DNA of 21,429 bases, from NCBI GenBank assembly GCA_001953115.1, contig LSSL01002112.1:1-21429 (forward strand), in the 5' to 3' direction. Position 1 is the stretch's first letter; every line of letters starts with the position of its first letter. The DNA comes from Smittium mucronatum (lineage: Eukaryota; Kickxellomycota; Harpellomycetes; Harpellales; Legeriomycetaceae). The notes beneath the pieces were generated by a model. The model ran no database searches. It saw nothing but the letters and a program-made list of their open reading frames with translations, and had not been told where the DNA came from. Of the stretch, positions 11,101-20,877 are shown piece after piece. Position numbers and translations under genes: made by a program.

Positions 11101-12771
11101 TTTTACTGTTATGGGGTTTTTAATTCCAGAAATTTTGGAACTGATTTTGTACTTTGAGTGGTGCAATACATTTCTAACGATATATCTTCCTGTTGCTGAA
11201 TTTATGAAAATTCCTTGAGATTTAAAAAGAAATTTAATATTTTTAACCAAATGAAGTGGATAATACACTAATTTAGGTCTAGATACAGCTTTCTTTTTAA
11301 ATCTGAACCGAAGAATTCTTTTTCGGTATCTCACATTTAAACATTTTTTATCCTTTACTTCACTCATTTCAATGCTAATTAAAAATTCTGAAAACCCCTT
11401 GCTAATTTTTTTAATTTTTCTTGTGTGCTGAAAGGTTACTTCCAGTGATTGGCTAGTTCTTTTTTTTCCTCTATTTGACAATCTTGTGTTGATATTCATA
11501 TCTTCAGGAGATGCCGAATTTTCCTCGATTTCCTCAATATCGGATAAGTCAGAAATTTTTTTGATGTCTCTAAGCCTTCTTCTATTAATGATAATATTTT
11601 TTCTAAAGTGCCTTAATATATTTGAAAGGAATAATGGTGATATTTCTGATTAAATTTATTAAAAACTAACAAAATCATTAATTTTTCTTACATCTCAAGA
11701 GATTGGGGCTTGTTATTAGGACTAGAAAATTTTGCATCATGCTCCTTTTTGAATCTGTAGATACTGCCCACATCCTGAGCTCGGACTTCTAAAAATTTAA
11801 TAGCATTTTTATTGAAATCATAAATACATAATTTAGATATTTTCTGCCGATAAAGGGAAATATTAGAAATTACCTTCAAGTGAATCTGGGGCAGAGGTAC
11901 TCACAACTTTTAATTTTGAACTAAATTGATTTCCATTAATCGGCAATAAACTTTTGGAAAATCTTACGGAACCTCTTTGCGAAATCTTTGATGAGTTTTG
12001 AGTGAATGATTGAGAATCTTTTTCAAATAATTGAATAGAATTCTGTAGGTACTTTTCAGAATTTTTGGGCGAGATTGACTTTGAGTTTTTAATATAATTA
12101 ATACAAGCCTTTTGTGAAAAAAATTTTGAGCCTGAAGCAGGGCTTGAGTTATTTCCTGTAATTAAAACAGGATCTTTATGATAACGAGTCAAATCGGAAG
12201 GTGGTTTATTCTTTTTCGATAAAGATAGAGACTTTGTTTTGAAAACATCAGAGCTCTTGAGCACCTTTTCGTGTTTGAACTGTTTCTTTAAAGAGAAACG
12301 ATTTAACAAACTGTTGAATTCATTTTTGCGAATATTTTTTTTACTAAGAAAAATTTCGGAATTGAAATCGAAAGGGTCAATACTTAATATTTCGGCATCG
12401 TTTAGTAAAGATTTGTATTTGAAAATGGACGAAGAATCAGAATTTATGGGACTAATAGAGCTAAAATTACTATAAATATGTTTTTTTAATTGGGGGTTTT
12501 CTTCAGGAGAATTTCGAGAGCGGATGAACGAAAAGAATAGTTGCTCTTCGTTATTTAGAAGCGAATTAGAAGTACTGTTGTTTGCATTGGTAGGTATGTT
12601 TGGAGATTGAAAAAGGGGACTTGCTGGATCAAAGAATAGTGATGGATGGGGATAAAAGTGATGTGAAAAGTTCTGTTTTGAGTTTTTTAAATTATCTTGG
12701 GCAACATTTTTGGCATTAGATGGAGGAACTGCTTCGCGGTGGGATTTGATGAAGTCATGGTCGTTTTCCAT
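8125..12771 (-). CDS. Class IV-type chitin synthase-like protein, predicted 1490 aa, catalytic motifs degenerate (probable pseudoenzyme)
   Basis: Exons are 12771-11874, 11788-11692 and 11602-8125. Residues 1-299 are Ser/Asn/Lys-rich and probably disordered. Then come a basic region, a membrane segment (about 606-629), a cytochrome-b5-like stretch (about 649-686), a second membrane segment (about 865-894), a disordered loop (about 901-981), the GT2 domain (about 995-1376), and three C-terminal membrane segments (about 1399-1476) ending in MDRIWVER where class IV enzymes have an FDDFSWGxTR-like motif. The fold and order match Chs3-type synthases of the plasma membrane, which extrude chitin from UDP-GlcNAc. 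Key residues are altered: DADT is VEAGAS (1211-1216), GKRDSQ is GHLDSI (from 1118), GEDRYL is GGETIM (from 1325) and QRRRW is KERQW (1364-1368), while FTMYR survives. Polymerisation is therefore unlikely; a regulatory or partner role is inferred. The final exon alone has 1158 intact codons. The first two exons are less certain than the core. Confidence 0.88.
11603..11691 (-). other. Intron 2 of the chitin synthase-like gene (89 nt)
   Basis: Donor GAGAT|GTAAGA at 11691 and acceptor CACTTTAG|A at 11603. This pairing keeps frame between the small second exon and the long third exon. The nearer acceptor AATCAG (46-nt intron) puts the downstream frame into an early stop, so it was not chosen. The final exon has no ATG before 11499, which supports an upstream exon, although a start at 11499 remains possible. 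Confidence 0.55.
11789..11873 (-). other. Intron 1 of the chitin synthase-like gene (85 nt)
   Basis: Donor CTTGAAG|GTAATT at 11873 and acceptor ATTTTTAG|AAGTCC at 11789, with a branch-like CTAAT about 8 nt in. Splicing joins the 299-codon Ser/Asn-rich frame to the small second exon. The nearer acceptors CGGCAG and GCTCAG give immediate or early stops. Length and TAG acceptor match the introns of the neighbouring gene. Confidence 0.5.
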
Positions 12772-14477
12772 GTTTGTATTTGACTTTATCGATTTATCGG
12801 AAATGTATTAAATTTATGGTTTGAAATTTGAAATAGAATCGAATAAGAGGTATGTTCTTTAGGGTATTTTCCCCCTTTACATATGGCTAGTGTATAAATA
12901 TTTTGAATTCAAGATGTGGGTATATAAATTAATGATAGCTTTTTATATATAAATGTTTTTCTTTGATCTAAATATTGATTTAGATAACGAGCTTTAAATA
13001 CTGATACATATATTGGTGATATATAATGAATAGGAGCGGGAAACTGTAAATGAAAACAGGTTATTGAGATAAAGCATAGATGGTTCTACTCTAAAATCTA
13101 ATGCTAGGATGTCGGAATGATAGCGTGACACTGAATAGCAATAGACGTAAACCTCAAAAAGAAATTGGAAAAGTAAATCTAAGGAATTCAGGGAACAGTA
13201 TGATAAAATCAAATGAACGGAATTCATAATAATAAACCTAGATGTTTCTCAATATTATTCCATTTTGCAACTAAAGGGATATTCACTAAAAACCTCAATC
13301 TTAATATTAGACACCTTTACAAATCAACGAACGAAAATGTTTCTCTGTAAATAATCCACTTTTTTTTTCTTGGAGTTTTATCTCTAGTTGTTAGATACTT
13401 ATCGCTGATAATATTTCTAACTCGCACAATTTTGACAAAACATCGATAATAATTCGTACATTTTTATAGTAAAAAATATTTATGAAAGTTAACAGGCTAA
13501 TCTATTTTTTTACCAACCCAGTTATGGTTACACGTATTGGTTTTGGTTTAATTCCCATAAATTTTAACAAGGCAATAAAGGATTAAATTCTATAATAAAT
13601 TATGTCATCAGATCCGTTTTGGGAATATTACTACCCCTGGCACAACCCTCGTAATCCCATGGGGTCACTTGTTTCCCAGGGTGATGTGTGAATTCAGCGA
13701 GAATTGTAATCACAGCTGCAGCATGATTAATTATAATATTAACAAAGTATCAATCTTGAGAAAAGCTTGGCATTGATATTTAAAAGCAATCAACTTCAGA
13801 CAGACAAATTAAGCACAACCAAAAATAGTCCATAAGAGGCTAAATATTTACCATGGTGTTCAAAACCAATTTAGCTTAGCAAATAAGAGACTCAATCAAG
13901 TTTAGATTCTGATTGATGATTCTTTAAAAAAAAATTATTTCAGTAATGAATATCTCCGCTATCAGTTAATTTGTATAGCCATTACAATTATTGACATTTA
14001 TTTGACGCTGACTTTTTTTCTAGAAAATTATTGGCTACATACTTTATCTTATAATAGTCTTTCCTATTAAGTACAGTATTTAGCACATTATTTTTAGAAA
14101 ATAATATGTTTAGGAGAAAATAGCTGTAATTAGACCCTTTTGACGTCTAAAAAGGTATTGAATACTCATTTGTGCAATCAGTTTTTGTCTATTTGGTAAT
14201 CTTCTAATTAAGCCGAATGATAACAGTACTTTTTTATCAATAAGATAAATTTACCAAAAACTTAATAACATTTTTGTACCACCAACTCTTGAGAGAAAAA
14301 ACATTATATTATCCACTTGTATTTTTTATTAATTTTAAAACAAACTTCCCGTAAAAAAAATAGTATCATCCAATTGTTTTGATTGACATATTTGTTCTTA
14401 CTGCTCCAAATCTTACGAAAACCGATAATTATTACTGCATTGATATTGGAAATACTCCCCTTATTATAAGTGAGTTC
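12772..14477. other. Intergenic, no gene seen
   Basis: This AT-rich stretch includes the promoter region of the minus-strand gene starting at 12771. No reading frame longer than 77 codons and no RNA gene motif was found. The one standout is a GC-rich patch at 13633-13686: CCCTGG (13635-13640) pairs with CCAGGG (13676-13681) around a palindromic CCCATGGG. Its function is unknown. Confidence 0.5.
12941..12951 (-). promoter_or_regulatory. TATA-like element upstream of the chitin synthase-like gene
   Basis: TATATATAAAA is read on the minus strand about 170 nt before the ATG at 12771. Position and match fit a TATA box with a long leader. In sequence this AT-rich, such strings are frequent by chance. 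Confidence 0.25.
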
Positions 14478-15043
14478 CTACCAGAAACTTAGCAACCCAG
14501 AGAACCTGTGTCCGCTAACAATGAAGCCAATTTCGGCAAGTGATTTCAGTAATCCATCATACTTGAAACAACACCGGTTAGTTTGCATAGTGTGATAGAC
14601 GTAACCACGGTTCACCCGATGTGTCATGCTATCAATCTTGGGAAAAAATCATTGAAATTGAAGATATCAATCCCCTTTTCCTCTAAGAAACTCTTTTGAA
14701 ATATTTTTAGGTGTGTTTTAACAACTTGGTTTTTTAATTCCTGTGGGACGAGTCTTTTCAAAATTATTTGGTTAAAAGTAGTTATTTTGACTGGCATATT
14801 TTTTGAGTGCATAAAAGCTTTTTCTGGGCTCATTTTCTTTTGAGCTTCTATCTACGTGAATATCTCTTTCTATTTTGCCCCAGTTAAACCAATAGTATAC
14901 CAAATACAAATTTTTGATTTTAGTAATGCGCGAAAACTGGATACCACTTTCGTACTGTTGACTCCGAAAGGGTTAATATCATCAACCACTTTAATTGGCA
15001 CACAGGCCTCTCCACTAGATAGCAAATAGACGTATTTGAGCAT
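14478..15043 (-). pseudogene. Broken minus-strand protein relic (three protein-like segments, unknown family)
   Basis: Three consecutive minus-strand frames look protein-like for a region this AT-rich. A 57-aa frame (15043-14870) begins MLKYVYLLSSGEAC directly after a TTTCAG acceptor-like site. A frame open from 14851 to 14624 contains LKRLVPQELKNQVV. A 49-aa frame (14627-14478) begins MTHRVNRGYVYHT and contains LAEIGFIVSGHRFSG. The second and third meet at a T6 run (TTTTTTCCC) with a one-base frame change, and in-frame stops separate the first from the second. This fits a decayed gene or mobile-element fragment rather than a live gene; unusual splicing cannot be excluded. Family not recognised. 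Confidence 0.35.
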
Positions 15044-15155
15044 TCTGAAATCTTATTAACCGCAAAAATCAAATGTGTATTACTATTCGCAATAATTTAC
15101 AAAATTTATTTACAAACTGGATTCATAACCAATAATTTGCTTGTATCTCTTTCCT

Positions 15156-15423
15156 AAATGGCAGATTCTTAGACACACCAGACGTTTTACTTGTAAGAGT
15201 TTCTTAGTTCCTTTTTAGTAAAAATATTAATTATTAATGAGCATATTTTTATTTGATTAAAATCAAATTGTAGCAAATAATAATTTGTAAAAATCTAAAT
15301 TAGGCAAAATTTCTACACTTTTGAAAACTATACATAGTTATTAAGCCAATGTATATCTAATTAAAACCGGTCTATAAGACTTGTAGGAAAAATATGTCTG
15401 GTCTTGAAAAGAATCTCCCAAAT
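15156..15423. repeat. MITE-like element, copy 1 (about 268 bp)
   Basis: Left end AAATGGCAGATTCTTAGAC and right end GTCTGGTCTTGAAAAGAATC...CCCAAAT are imperfect terminal inverted repeats extending to about 45 bp (CCAGACGTTTTACTTGTAAG on the left against CCAGACATATTTTTCCTACA on the right). The same ends occur in the copies at 16061 and 18187 with nearly the same length. There is no internal reading frame, so it would be non-autonomous. The target-site duplication is unclear. Confidence 0.7.
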
Positions 15424-15484
15424 ATTAAAATAGAGTAAACAGCTTCAAAAATCGATCACCAATAAAACTCTGTTATAATAATTT

Positions 15485-15748
15485 TTAAAAAAAAACCATT
15501 ACTTTTTCTAGTAAATTAAAAATACGATCTACCAACAGTTTTTTAAAGTGAAAACTCCCCCACTTTACGTTCACCATCCATTCCAACTGTTCATATCCTG
15601 CTGAATATTGGGTGGACTTAATAAAATCGACTACTTCCAAGCAAAAATATATGTATTTGTCTAATTGATGCAGTATTGGGAGAGACATTTCTGGTGTTAG
15701 GTATGGATTCAGATATTCTTTTAATTTGCAAAGGGACCAGAGAGGTTT
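15485..15748 (-). pseudogene. Orphan minus-strand protein fragment (about 88 codons, unknown family)
   Basis: The frame is open from 15748 to 15485 and contains protein-like text such as LKEYLNPYLTPEMSLP and YEQLEWMVNVKWGSFHFKK, with Trp, Cys and Pro codons that chance AT-rich frames seldom have. A stop lies directly upstream. A GTAATG donor-like site near the end could splice over 33 nt to a few more codons, ending just before the adjacent MITE-like element. It is most likely an exon or remnant of a broken gene. Family unknown. Confidence 0.3.
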
Positions 15749-16060
15749 TTATTTTCTCCTGAGATTATGTTAAGACTATTGAACTACTGAAAATTTTACC
15801 CACTGTATAAATAAATTATTTTTTATAATTTCATAGCTTTTTTAAGAATAAAAATTGTTTTTTCCCTCAAAATATAAGAATTTATATTTAGGCCCAACCC
15901 TAATGAAAGTGATCAAAATGTAGGTGAAACGCAAATAGAACAATCCCCGTGTCACCCTTGGGATAAAATTTAACATTTCTACGATTGCAAAATTTTTATA
16001 TACTCAATTAGCTTTTGGTTAAAACTATCCCATAACATAATTTACTGTAAAAAAACATTT

Positions 16061-16331
16061 ATATGGGAGATTCCCTTAGAGAGCGGACACTTTACTATTA
16101 AATTTTTACTATTTTCCTAATTTGGAAAGATTGAAATAAGATCCGGTGTTAATTTATTGGGTAAATCAAAATATGAATTTTAGAGGCTGATTTTCTACTG
16201 GTAAAGTGTTGTAATTTATTAGAGCCAGCATGGTTTTCCATTTTTATTGGACATATTTTTTTATAAATTCAATTATAGACAATAGTTTTCTCAGTAAAAA
16301 AAAGTCTGGTCTTCGAAAGAATCTCCCATAT
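16061..16331. repeat. MITE-like element, copy 2 (about 271 bp)
   Basis: A perfect 13-bp inverted pair, ATATGGGAGATTC (16061-16073) and GAATCTCCCATAT (16319-16331), bounds the element; similarity continues inward. TTTACTGT occurs directly on both sides (16041-16048 and 16334-16341) and could be an 8-bp target duplication, but the offsets from the repeat ends (12 and 2 nt) are unequal. The interior (AAATTTTTACTATTTTCC, then TTTTTATTGGA) matches the copy at 18187. Confidence 0.75.
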
Positions 16332-17787
16332 TTTTTACTGTCTTTAGCTAATAAATTAATGAAGGCGGAAATCTGTTTTTAACTCTTGAAATCTTGATTT
16401 ATTAATCTCTGTGCATGCAAATCAAAATTGACCTGCAGTGATTATCCAATAGAAATCAAAGCAAATATATTTCTATATTTCTTGTTATTAACAGCCATTT
16501 CAAAGACCTAATCAAATGCATTATTTTATTATGACAAATCAAAGTTGCAAGCGATATTAGTCCTAAAAATGCGCCTTACTACCCCTTTAAAAGATCAGTT
16601 TTTACCCTTTCGGTATATGATGTACAAAAATAGAACTAATTTATCGGTAGATTAATTTTTATTTCAAAGACCTGTTTATACCTGGTTTACTTTTATGTTT
16701 CATTAAATAACGGGTGGTTTTTTGCACAAATGAGGGCTCGACATCGATTTAGATTTAAAAAATTTTATAAGTGAAAATATCCTAACACCATTTGTTTGTG
16801 AGTTTTTTATCGATCAAATCTTTGCATCAGAGGGATTTTTTTTTGTATCACGGAATTTTTTTGTAGTTGGTGGGATTTACTTTAGAAGATTCGCAGCAAT
16901 TTGGATAGATATTTACTTATTGGGTAATTTTGACTATTAATATGTATGTTATCGTATTTTCATCTCCAAAAATTCAGGTGTGATCCAAAAAGTATTATTT
17001 TGACCACTAAAAATATATTTCCTACTGCCAAAATCTTATCCTAATCATCATAAACCAAATTATTTTCATTTGCTAAATTAGCCACAACTTCTCAAATTAT
17101 TTCTTCTAGGAAACAAATTTGATTATTTTTTTGAGAATACTGTAGATTTACAAAGCTATAAGGAACCCTCACGCATGCCATTAATGGAAAATCTAATTAT
17201 TCAATGACTTTTTTTTTCTAAGGTATATTTGAATCCTATAAAATAATGAGCTTAATACTGTTTACCCCTGTCAGAGTTCAAGACTGGTCTGGCTTCTATT
17301 TTTTGAATTTTTTATTTTTTACATGAAGTTTATTGTTATAAAACCAATAGATAATGATTAGGCTTTATCATTCTTTTGATAAACGAAATCTAAACTATGG
17401 CTTTTTTTTCATCATCTCTGAAAGAGTTAGCTCGTCACAAATATAAATACTAGACCCATATGCTTTTATTTCTAATATTTTTACTGCTTCACACCTGCCA
17501 GCACCAAATTCAAGTTTGCGTCACAACTACTGATAAATAACTTGTTTTTTTTTTTTTCTCGATAAAATTGGAAGAATAGGTTGTGGTTCTTATTATCTAT
17601 GGCTAAACCAAATATTACATATTTCCATTTATTTCAAAATAACGGATATCTTTGCTTTTTGTTCCTAAAAGGGCTAAATTATTTGATTTATAATTTTCAT
17701 TTATTTTTTTCAATCAATAAACAAATAAAAACAACTGAATTTTTTCAAAATGTAAAATTCACATCTCGTAATCAGTATGACATAAAT

Positions 17788-17870
17788 ACATGAATGAATC
17801 CTGATCTAATTCAAACCACTTTCAATCAAATTTTTACTAACCTCCTAATTTGGAAAAATGGGACCGATAT
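17788..17870 (+). repeat. Possible left-end fragment of the MITE-like family
   Basis: CAAATTTTTACTAACCTCC followed by TAATTTGGAAAAATGGGACC resembles the left interior of the copies at 16061 and 18187. The outer end (ACATGAATGAATCCTGAT) is only weakly similar and no convincing right end was found, so this is probably a truncated or older copy. Confidence 0.3.
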
Positions 17871-18186
17871 CTGTTATATTTTTATTTGGGGATTGTTAAA
17901 TAAAATTTTTGCTTTTTCTATCACAATTTGTAATCCAGGGGTAACTCTAGTTTTTATATAAGTCATCTTAATAATAAGCACATTTGTTATTAAGTGACAA
18001 ATTAGGAGATCCAATCCATGCATTGAAAATCCCATCACCCTGTATAATAAATTATGTAATACCAATAACTAAGGGGCTATTGTTTCAGGGATTTTATTCT
18101 CTAGGGTCAATTTGCCACCAATATTTTTATATTTCTAATCAGCCAATGATTATATCAGTAAATCAAAACAGAAATCAATAACCCAA

Positions 18187-18449
18187 ATATGTGAGGTTTT
18201 TTTTTAAGGACACCCTCCTAGTAAATTTTTACTGCTTTCTTAATTTAGAAATAAATCATTAAAGCATTCTATAAAAATATTGGTTAATATATATTAGAAA
18301 GCAAAAAACAAATTTTCTATTGGATTAACAGGGAAATTTTTTATCAACAGTGCAATATTCTATTTTTATTGGATTATTTATAATATGATCATATTTTATC
18401 CAATAGTTTGCATAATTAAAAAATCCTAGTCTTGAAAAGAAACATCCAT
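18187..18449. repeat. MITE-like element, copy 3 (about 263 bp, most diverged ends)
   Basis: Left end ATATGTGAGGTT and right end CTTGAAAAGAAACATCCAT are diverged versions of the family termini. The interior aligns collinearly with the copy at 16061: AAGGACAC/GCGGACAC, AAATTTTTACTG/AAATTTTTACTA, CTTAATTTAGAAA/CCTAATTTGGAAA, TTTTTATTGGA and CAATAGTTT. Confidence 0.65.
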
Positions 18450-18456
18450 TTACTCT

Positions 18457-18820
18457 GGGGTTAAAAGGTATTTTACCGTCATTTTGATCACTATATTTCA
18501 ATTTAACATCAATTTGTCTTATTGACTTATTGTCTAATGAAAATATGACATTTATAAAAGTCGCGATCAAAAAGTTTTCCATTATTTTATGTTAGTAATT
18601 CTACCCAATGGAGCCCGGGTATTTTTTCAATACAGAAATCAAAGTTTTATTTGCTACATCCTTTTAATATCAACTTGTCTTATTAGCAAATAGAAAAAAG
18701 AGAAAAACGTTGGAAAAATAATTGTTGTATGGCGTTAGGTTACAATTAAAGATTTAAAAAAAGGTTAAAAGGTGTTTTGCTGTCGATTTGAATTAAAACC
18801 GGTCATTTTGATCATTATCT
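18457..18820 (+). repeat. Degenerate local direct duplication
   Basis: GGGTTAAAAGGTATTTTACC...GTCATTTTGATCACTAT (18459-18494) recurs as AGGTTAAAAGGTGTTTTGCT...GTCATTTTGATCATTAT at 18762-18818, with about 20 bp extra in the second copy. A further shared piece is ATCAATTTGTCTTATT (18508-18523) and ATCAACTTGTCTTATT (18669-18684). It looks like an old tandem duplication or overlapping repeat debris next to the third MITE-like copy. Confidence 0.5.
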
Positions 18821-19119
18821 GTAAATTTGGATTTAATTGGATCAATTTAGCAAAAAACTGTCGATTTGACATAATATATAATAATAATCTGCCACTTAGT
18901 GAAGTTTTATCCAAAAAAAGGATTTCACATTTTTTTCTGGAAATGACTACCCAATTTCAATTTAATAAAAAAATGAAAGCATGCTGTAGTTTCAATTTTT
19001 TTTATTTCCTAATAGCCTATCTTTTAGGTAAAAGTATATTTTCAAATATTAATAATCCAAAAAGATACAAATATATAAGCATATTAAAATAAATTTACCG
19101 TAAATATATATATGTTGTA

Positions 19120-19195
19120 TGTGGTTTTGATTTACAGGTGATTTTGATTTTTTTTTAGTGATTTTGATTTCTAAGTGATTTTGATTTTTTTTTAT
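19120..19195 (+). repeat. Minisatellite of GTGATTTTGATTT units (about 4 copies)
   Basis: Four successive units of roughly 17-20 bp, each starting GTGRTTTTGATTT with variable tails (ACAG, TTTTTTA, CTAA, TTTTTTAT). The array and its left flank (ATATATATGTTGTATGTG) recur in inverted orientation at about 20637-20690. Confidence 0.75.
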
Positions 19196-20525
19196 GGTTA
19201 TCGAATCGAGAGAAATTGAGCCTATAATTATTGGTTTATTACTTTGATTAATATGTTCTTTAAGCTAATGAAATAACTGAAAATTATAGCCAAATTTTTA
19301 TTTGGCCCAATAAAATTAAATAAAAAATACTAATTTAAATTAAAATTTATTGTCACTAAGGGATAGCTTTGAACTTGAAAGTTTAACTTTAGGCCCAAGT
19401 TATCATATTAGATTTAATCAGCCTTGTGATACCAATGTTGCTATAAAAGTTTAATATTAAGTCTTTGAGAACTTTTAAAGAATTCTAATGGTGAATTTTG
19501 AGAATTTATTGCAAAATTAGAATATACTTTTAATTGATAATTATTTTAATTATAAATATAATTCCAAATATTTTCAATCTATATTAATTAGTGGTTAGTT
19601 TGAAATGTAATCAATCTTTAGTCTTCAGTGAAGGTTAAAAATTTTAATTAAAAAATGATTTTCTGCTAAAATCTGATACCTTTCTACTCATCATTTGTAT
19701 TGATATTTATAACTCATGATAATATATAAAAAATTGAGCGAAATTTGTAAAAATTAAATTTAAAATTGAAACTATATCTCTTAGATTTAATGCATTTTTT
19801 TCAAAAAGAAATTGAGTTTATAATCTTGTAGCCACTCTTAAATAGATAAATAGTAATGATTTTAAGTCAAAAATATATATGGTATTGAAAAAAAATTGTA
19901 TTTTTTTGCACATATTTCTAAAAAAATTTAACATTTTACCAGCATATTTATAATTAGCACATTCTCGATTATAGCATAACATAATATAAATAAATAAACT
20001 ATGTTTCATTTGATTTCAACTCGGCTGATAAATAAGTATTGCATAAACCCTTTAAATTTTAGATAGTAGTGTTATCTTTATTAAAAAGTGCGACTAGGAA
20101 ACTACATTTTTTGATGGTTTTAAAATTTTCTTTTGTGATATTAATTTTTATTATTTGATTATTATAGAAGATCTTAAGTTTTTTTTACTTTAAACGATTC
20201 TTGTATATTCAAGTATTACAAAGTTTATTCAAAGAAATAAAGGGATTTTGATGGTTTCATATTATATTTTATTCAGATTTGAAGTTACGCACTACATAAA
20301 CCTGATCTATTCATTTTAATTTTAATGTTAAGCTTATTATAGTAAAGTAATAGATTATATAAGCCAAATACGAGCTTAAGACAAAAATAAAGATCTAAGG
20401 CTCCTGATTTTTTTTTTAAAAAAAACGTTGATTATGCGATTTCTTTTTTTTTTTTTTGAAATTCATAACTTCCAGAACCTAGTCATTATTTAATAACCCT
20501 CAAAAATATGTGCATAAAACTGCAT

Positions 20526-20598
20526 CAATTAATTGGGGCTTATATTAAATAACTAAATTTCAAATAAAAATGTATTGGATAAAAGAATCAATTAATTG
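20526..20598 (+). repeat. Two direct copies of palindromic ATCAATTAATTG
   Basis: CAATTAATTG, a perfect palindrome, occurs at 20526-20535 and 20589-20598 within longer matches (ATCAATTAATTGGGGCTTAT and ATCAATTAATTGAGCTTGTAT), 63 bp apart. Function unknown; they could be paired binding sites or duplication remnants. Confidence 0.4.
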
Positions 20599-20636
20599 AG
20601 CTTGTATCCCAATAAAAAACTGTTAAAAAATGTAGA

Positions 20637-20755
20637 ATCAAAATCACTTAGAAATCAAAACCACATAAAACATATATATTTGTGTGAATATGTGTGTGTT
20701 GTATGTATTCTTGATCCATTTTTGGTGTTTTTGGTCTCTAAGTGTTTTTTAATAG
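20637..20755. repeat. Large imperfect palindrome, partner of the 19.1-kb minisatellite
   Basis: AATCAAAATCACTTAGAAATC...AACCACAT (20637-20666) is the reverse complement of the minisatellite unit at about 19120-19185. It also pairs imperfectly with GTGTTTTTGGTCTCTAAGTG (from about 20723), with an inner CATAAAACATATATA / TATGTGTGTGTTGTATG pairing around an AT-rich loop. It could form a cruciform or hairpin. Confidence 0.5.
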
Positions 20756-20837
20756 CTATTAATAGGGTTGAATTTTTAATCGAATTTTTAATCTGGCTAA
20801 TATTTTTTTTTTGGCGAATGAGAACTTTATGAAGATT

Positions 20838-20877
20838 TGTGTTTTTTAAACAAAATCCGAAGAAAAAAAACACACAA
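20838..20877. other. A/T hairpin TTGTGTTTTTT / AAAAAAAACACACAA
   Basis: TTGTGTTTTTT (20838-20847 area) and AAAAAAAACACACAA (20863-20877) are inverted around a short AAACAAAATCCG loop. It is a compact hairpin candidate with no adjacent gene; a simple low-complexity origin is plausible. Confidence 0.3.

Noticed and set aside
11650..11691. 46-nt intron using the AATCAG acceptor in the chitin synthase-like gene
   Set aside because: It fits splice consensus but breaks the frame and runs into a stop; the 89-nt alternative keeps the frame.
14478..15043. Crinkler-type N-terminus suggested by LLSSGEACVPIKVV
   Set aside because: Only a loose resemblance over a few residues; the LxLFLAK-like or LxLW signatures are absent and the downstream frames are broken.
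15156..15423. Protein-like minus-strand strings such as GDSFQDQTYFSYKSY shared between copies
   Set aside because: They fall exactly in the inverted ends of the MITE-like family, so nucleotide repeat homology explains the conservation.
17984..18181. 65-aa + strand frame with a protein-like look, ending just before a MITE-like copy
   Set aside because: Overlapped by another open frame on the opposite strand; no family recognised; too short to call. Could be an old element fragment.
18325..18582. 85-aa minus-strand frame
   Set aside because: Its second half is the right part of the third MITE-like copy, and the first half overlaps the local duplication, so it is a repeat artefact.
18772..19092. 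106-aa + strand reading frame
   Set aside because: Long for an AT-rich region, but its start lies in the local duplication at 18762-18818 and its composition is Phe/Ile/Asn/Lys-rich without motifs.
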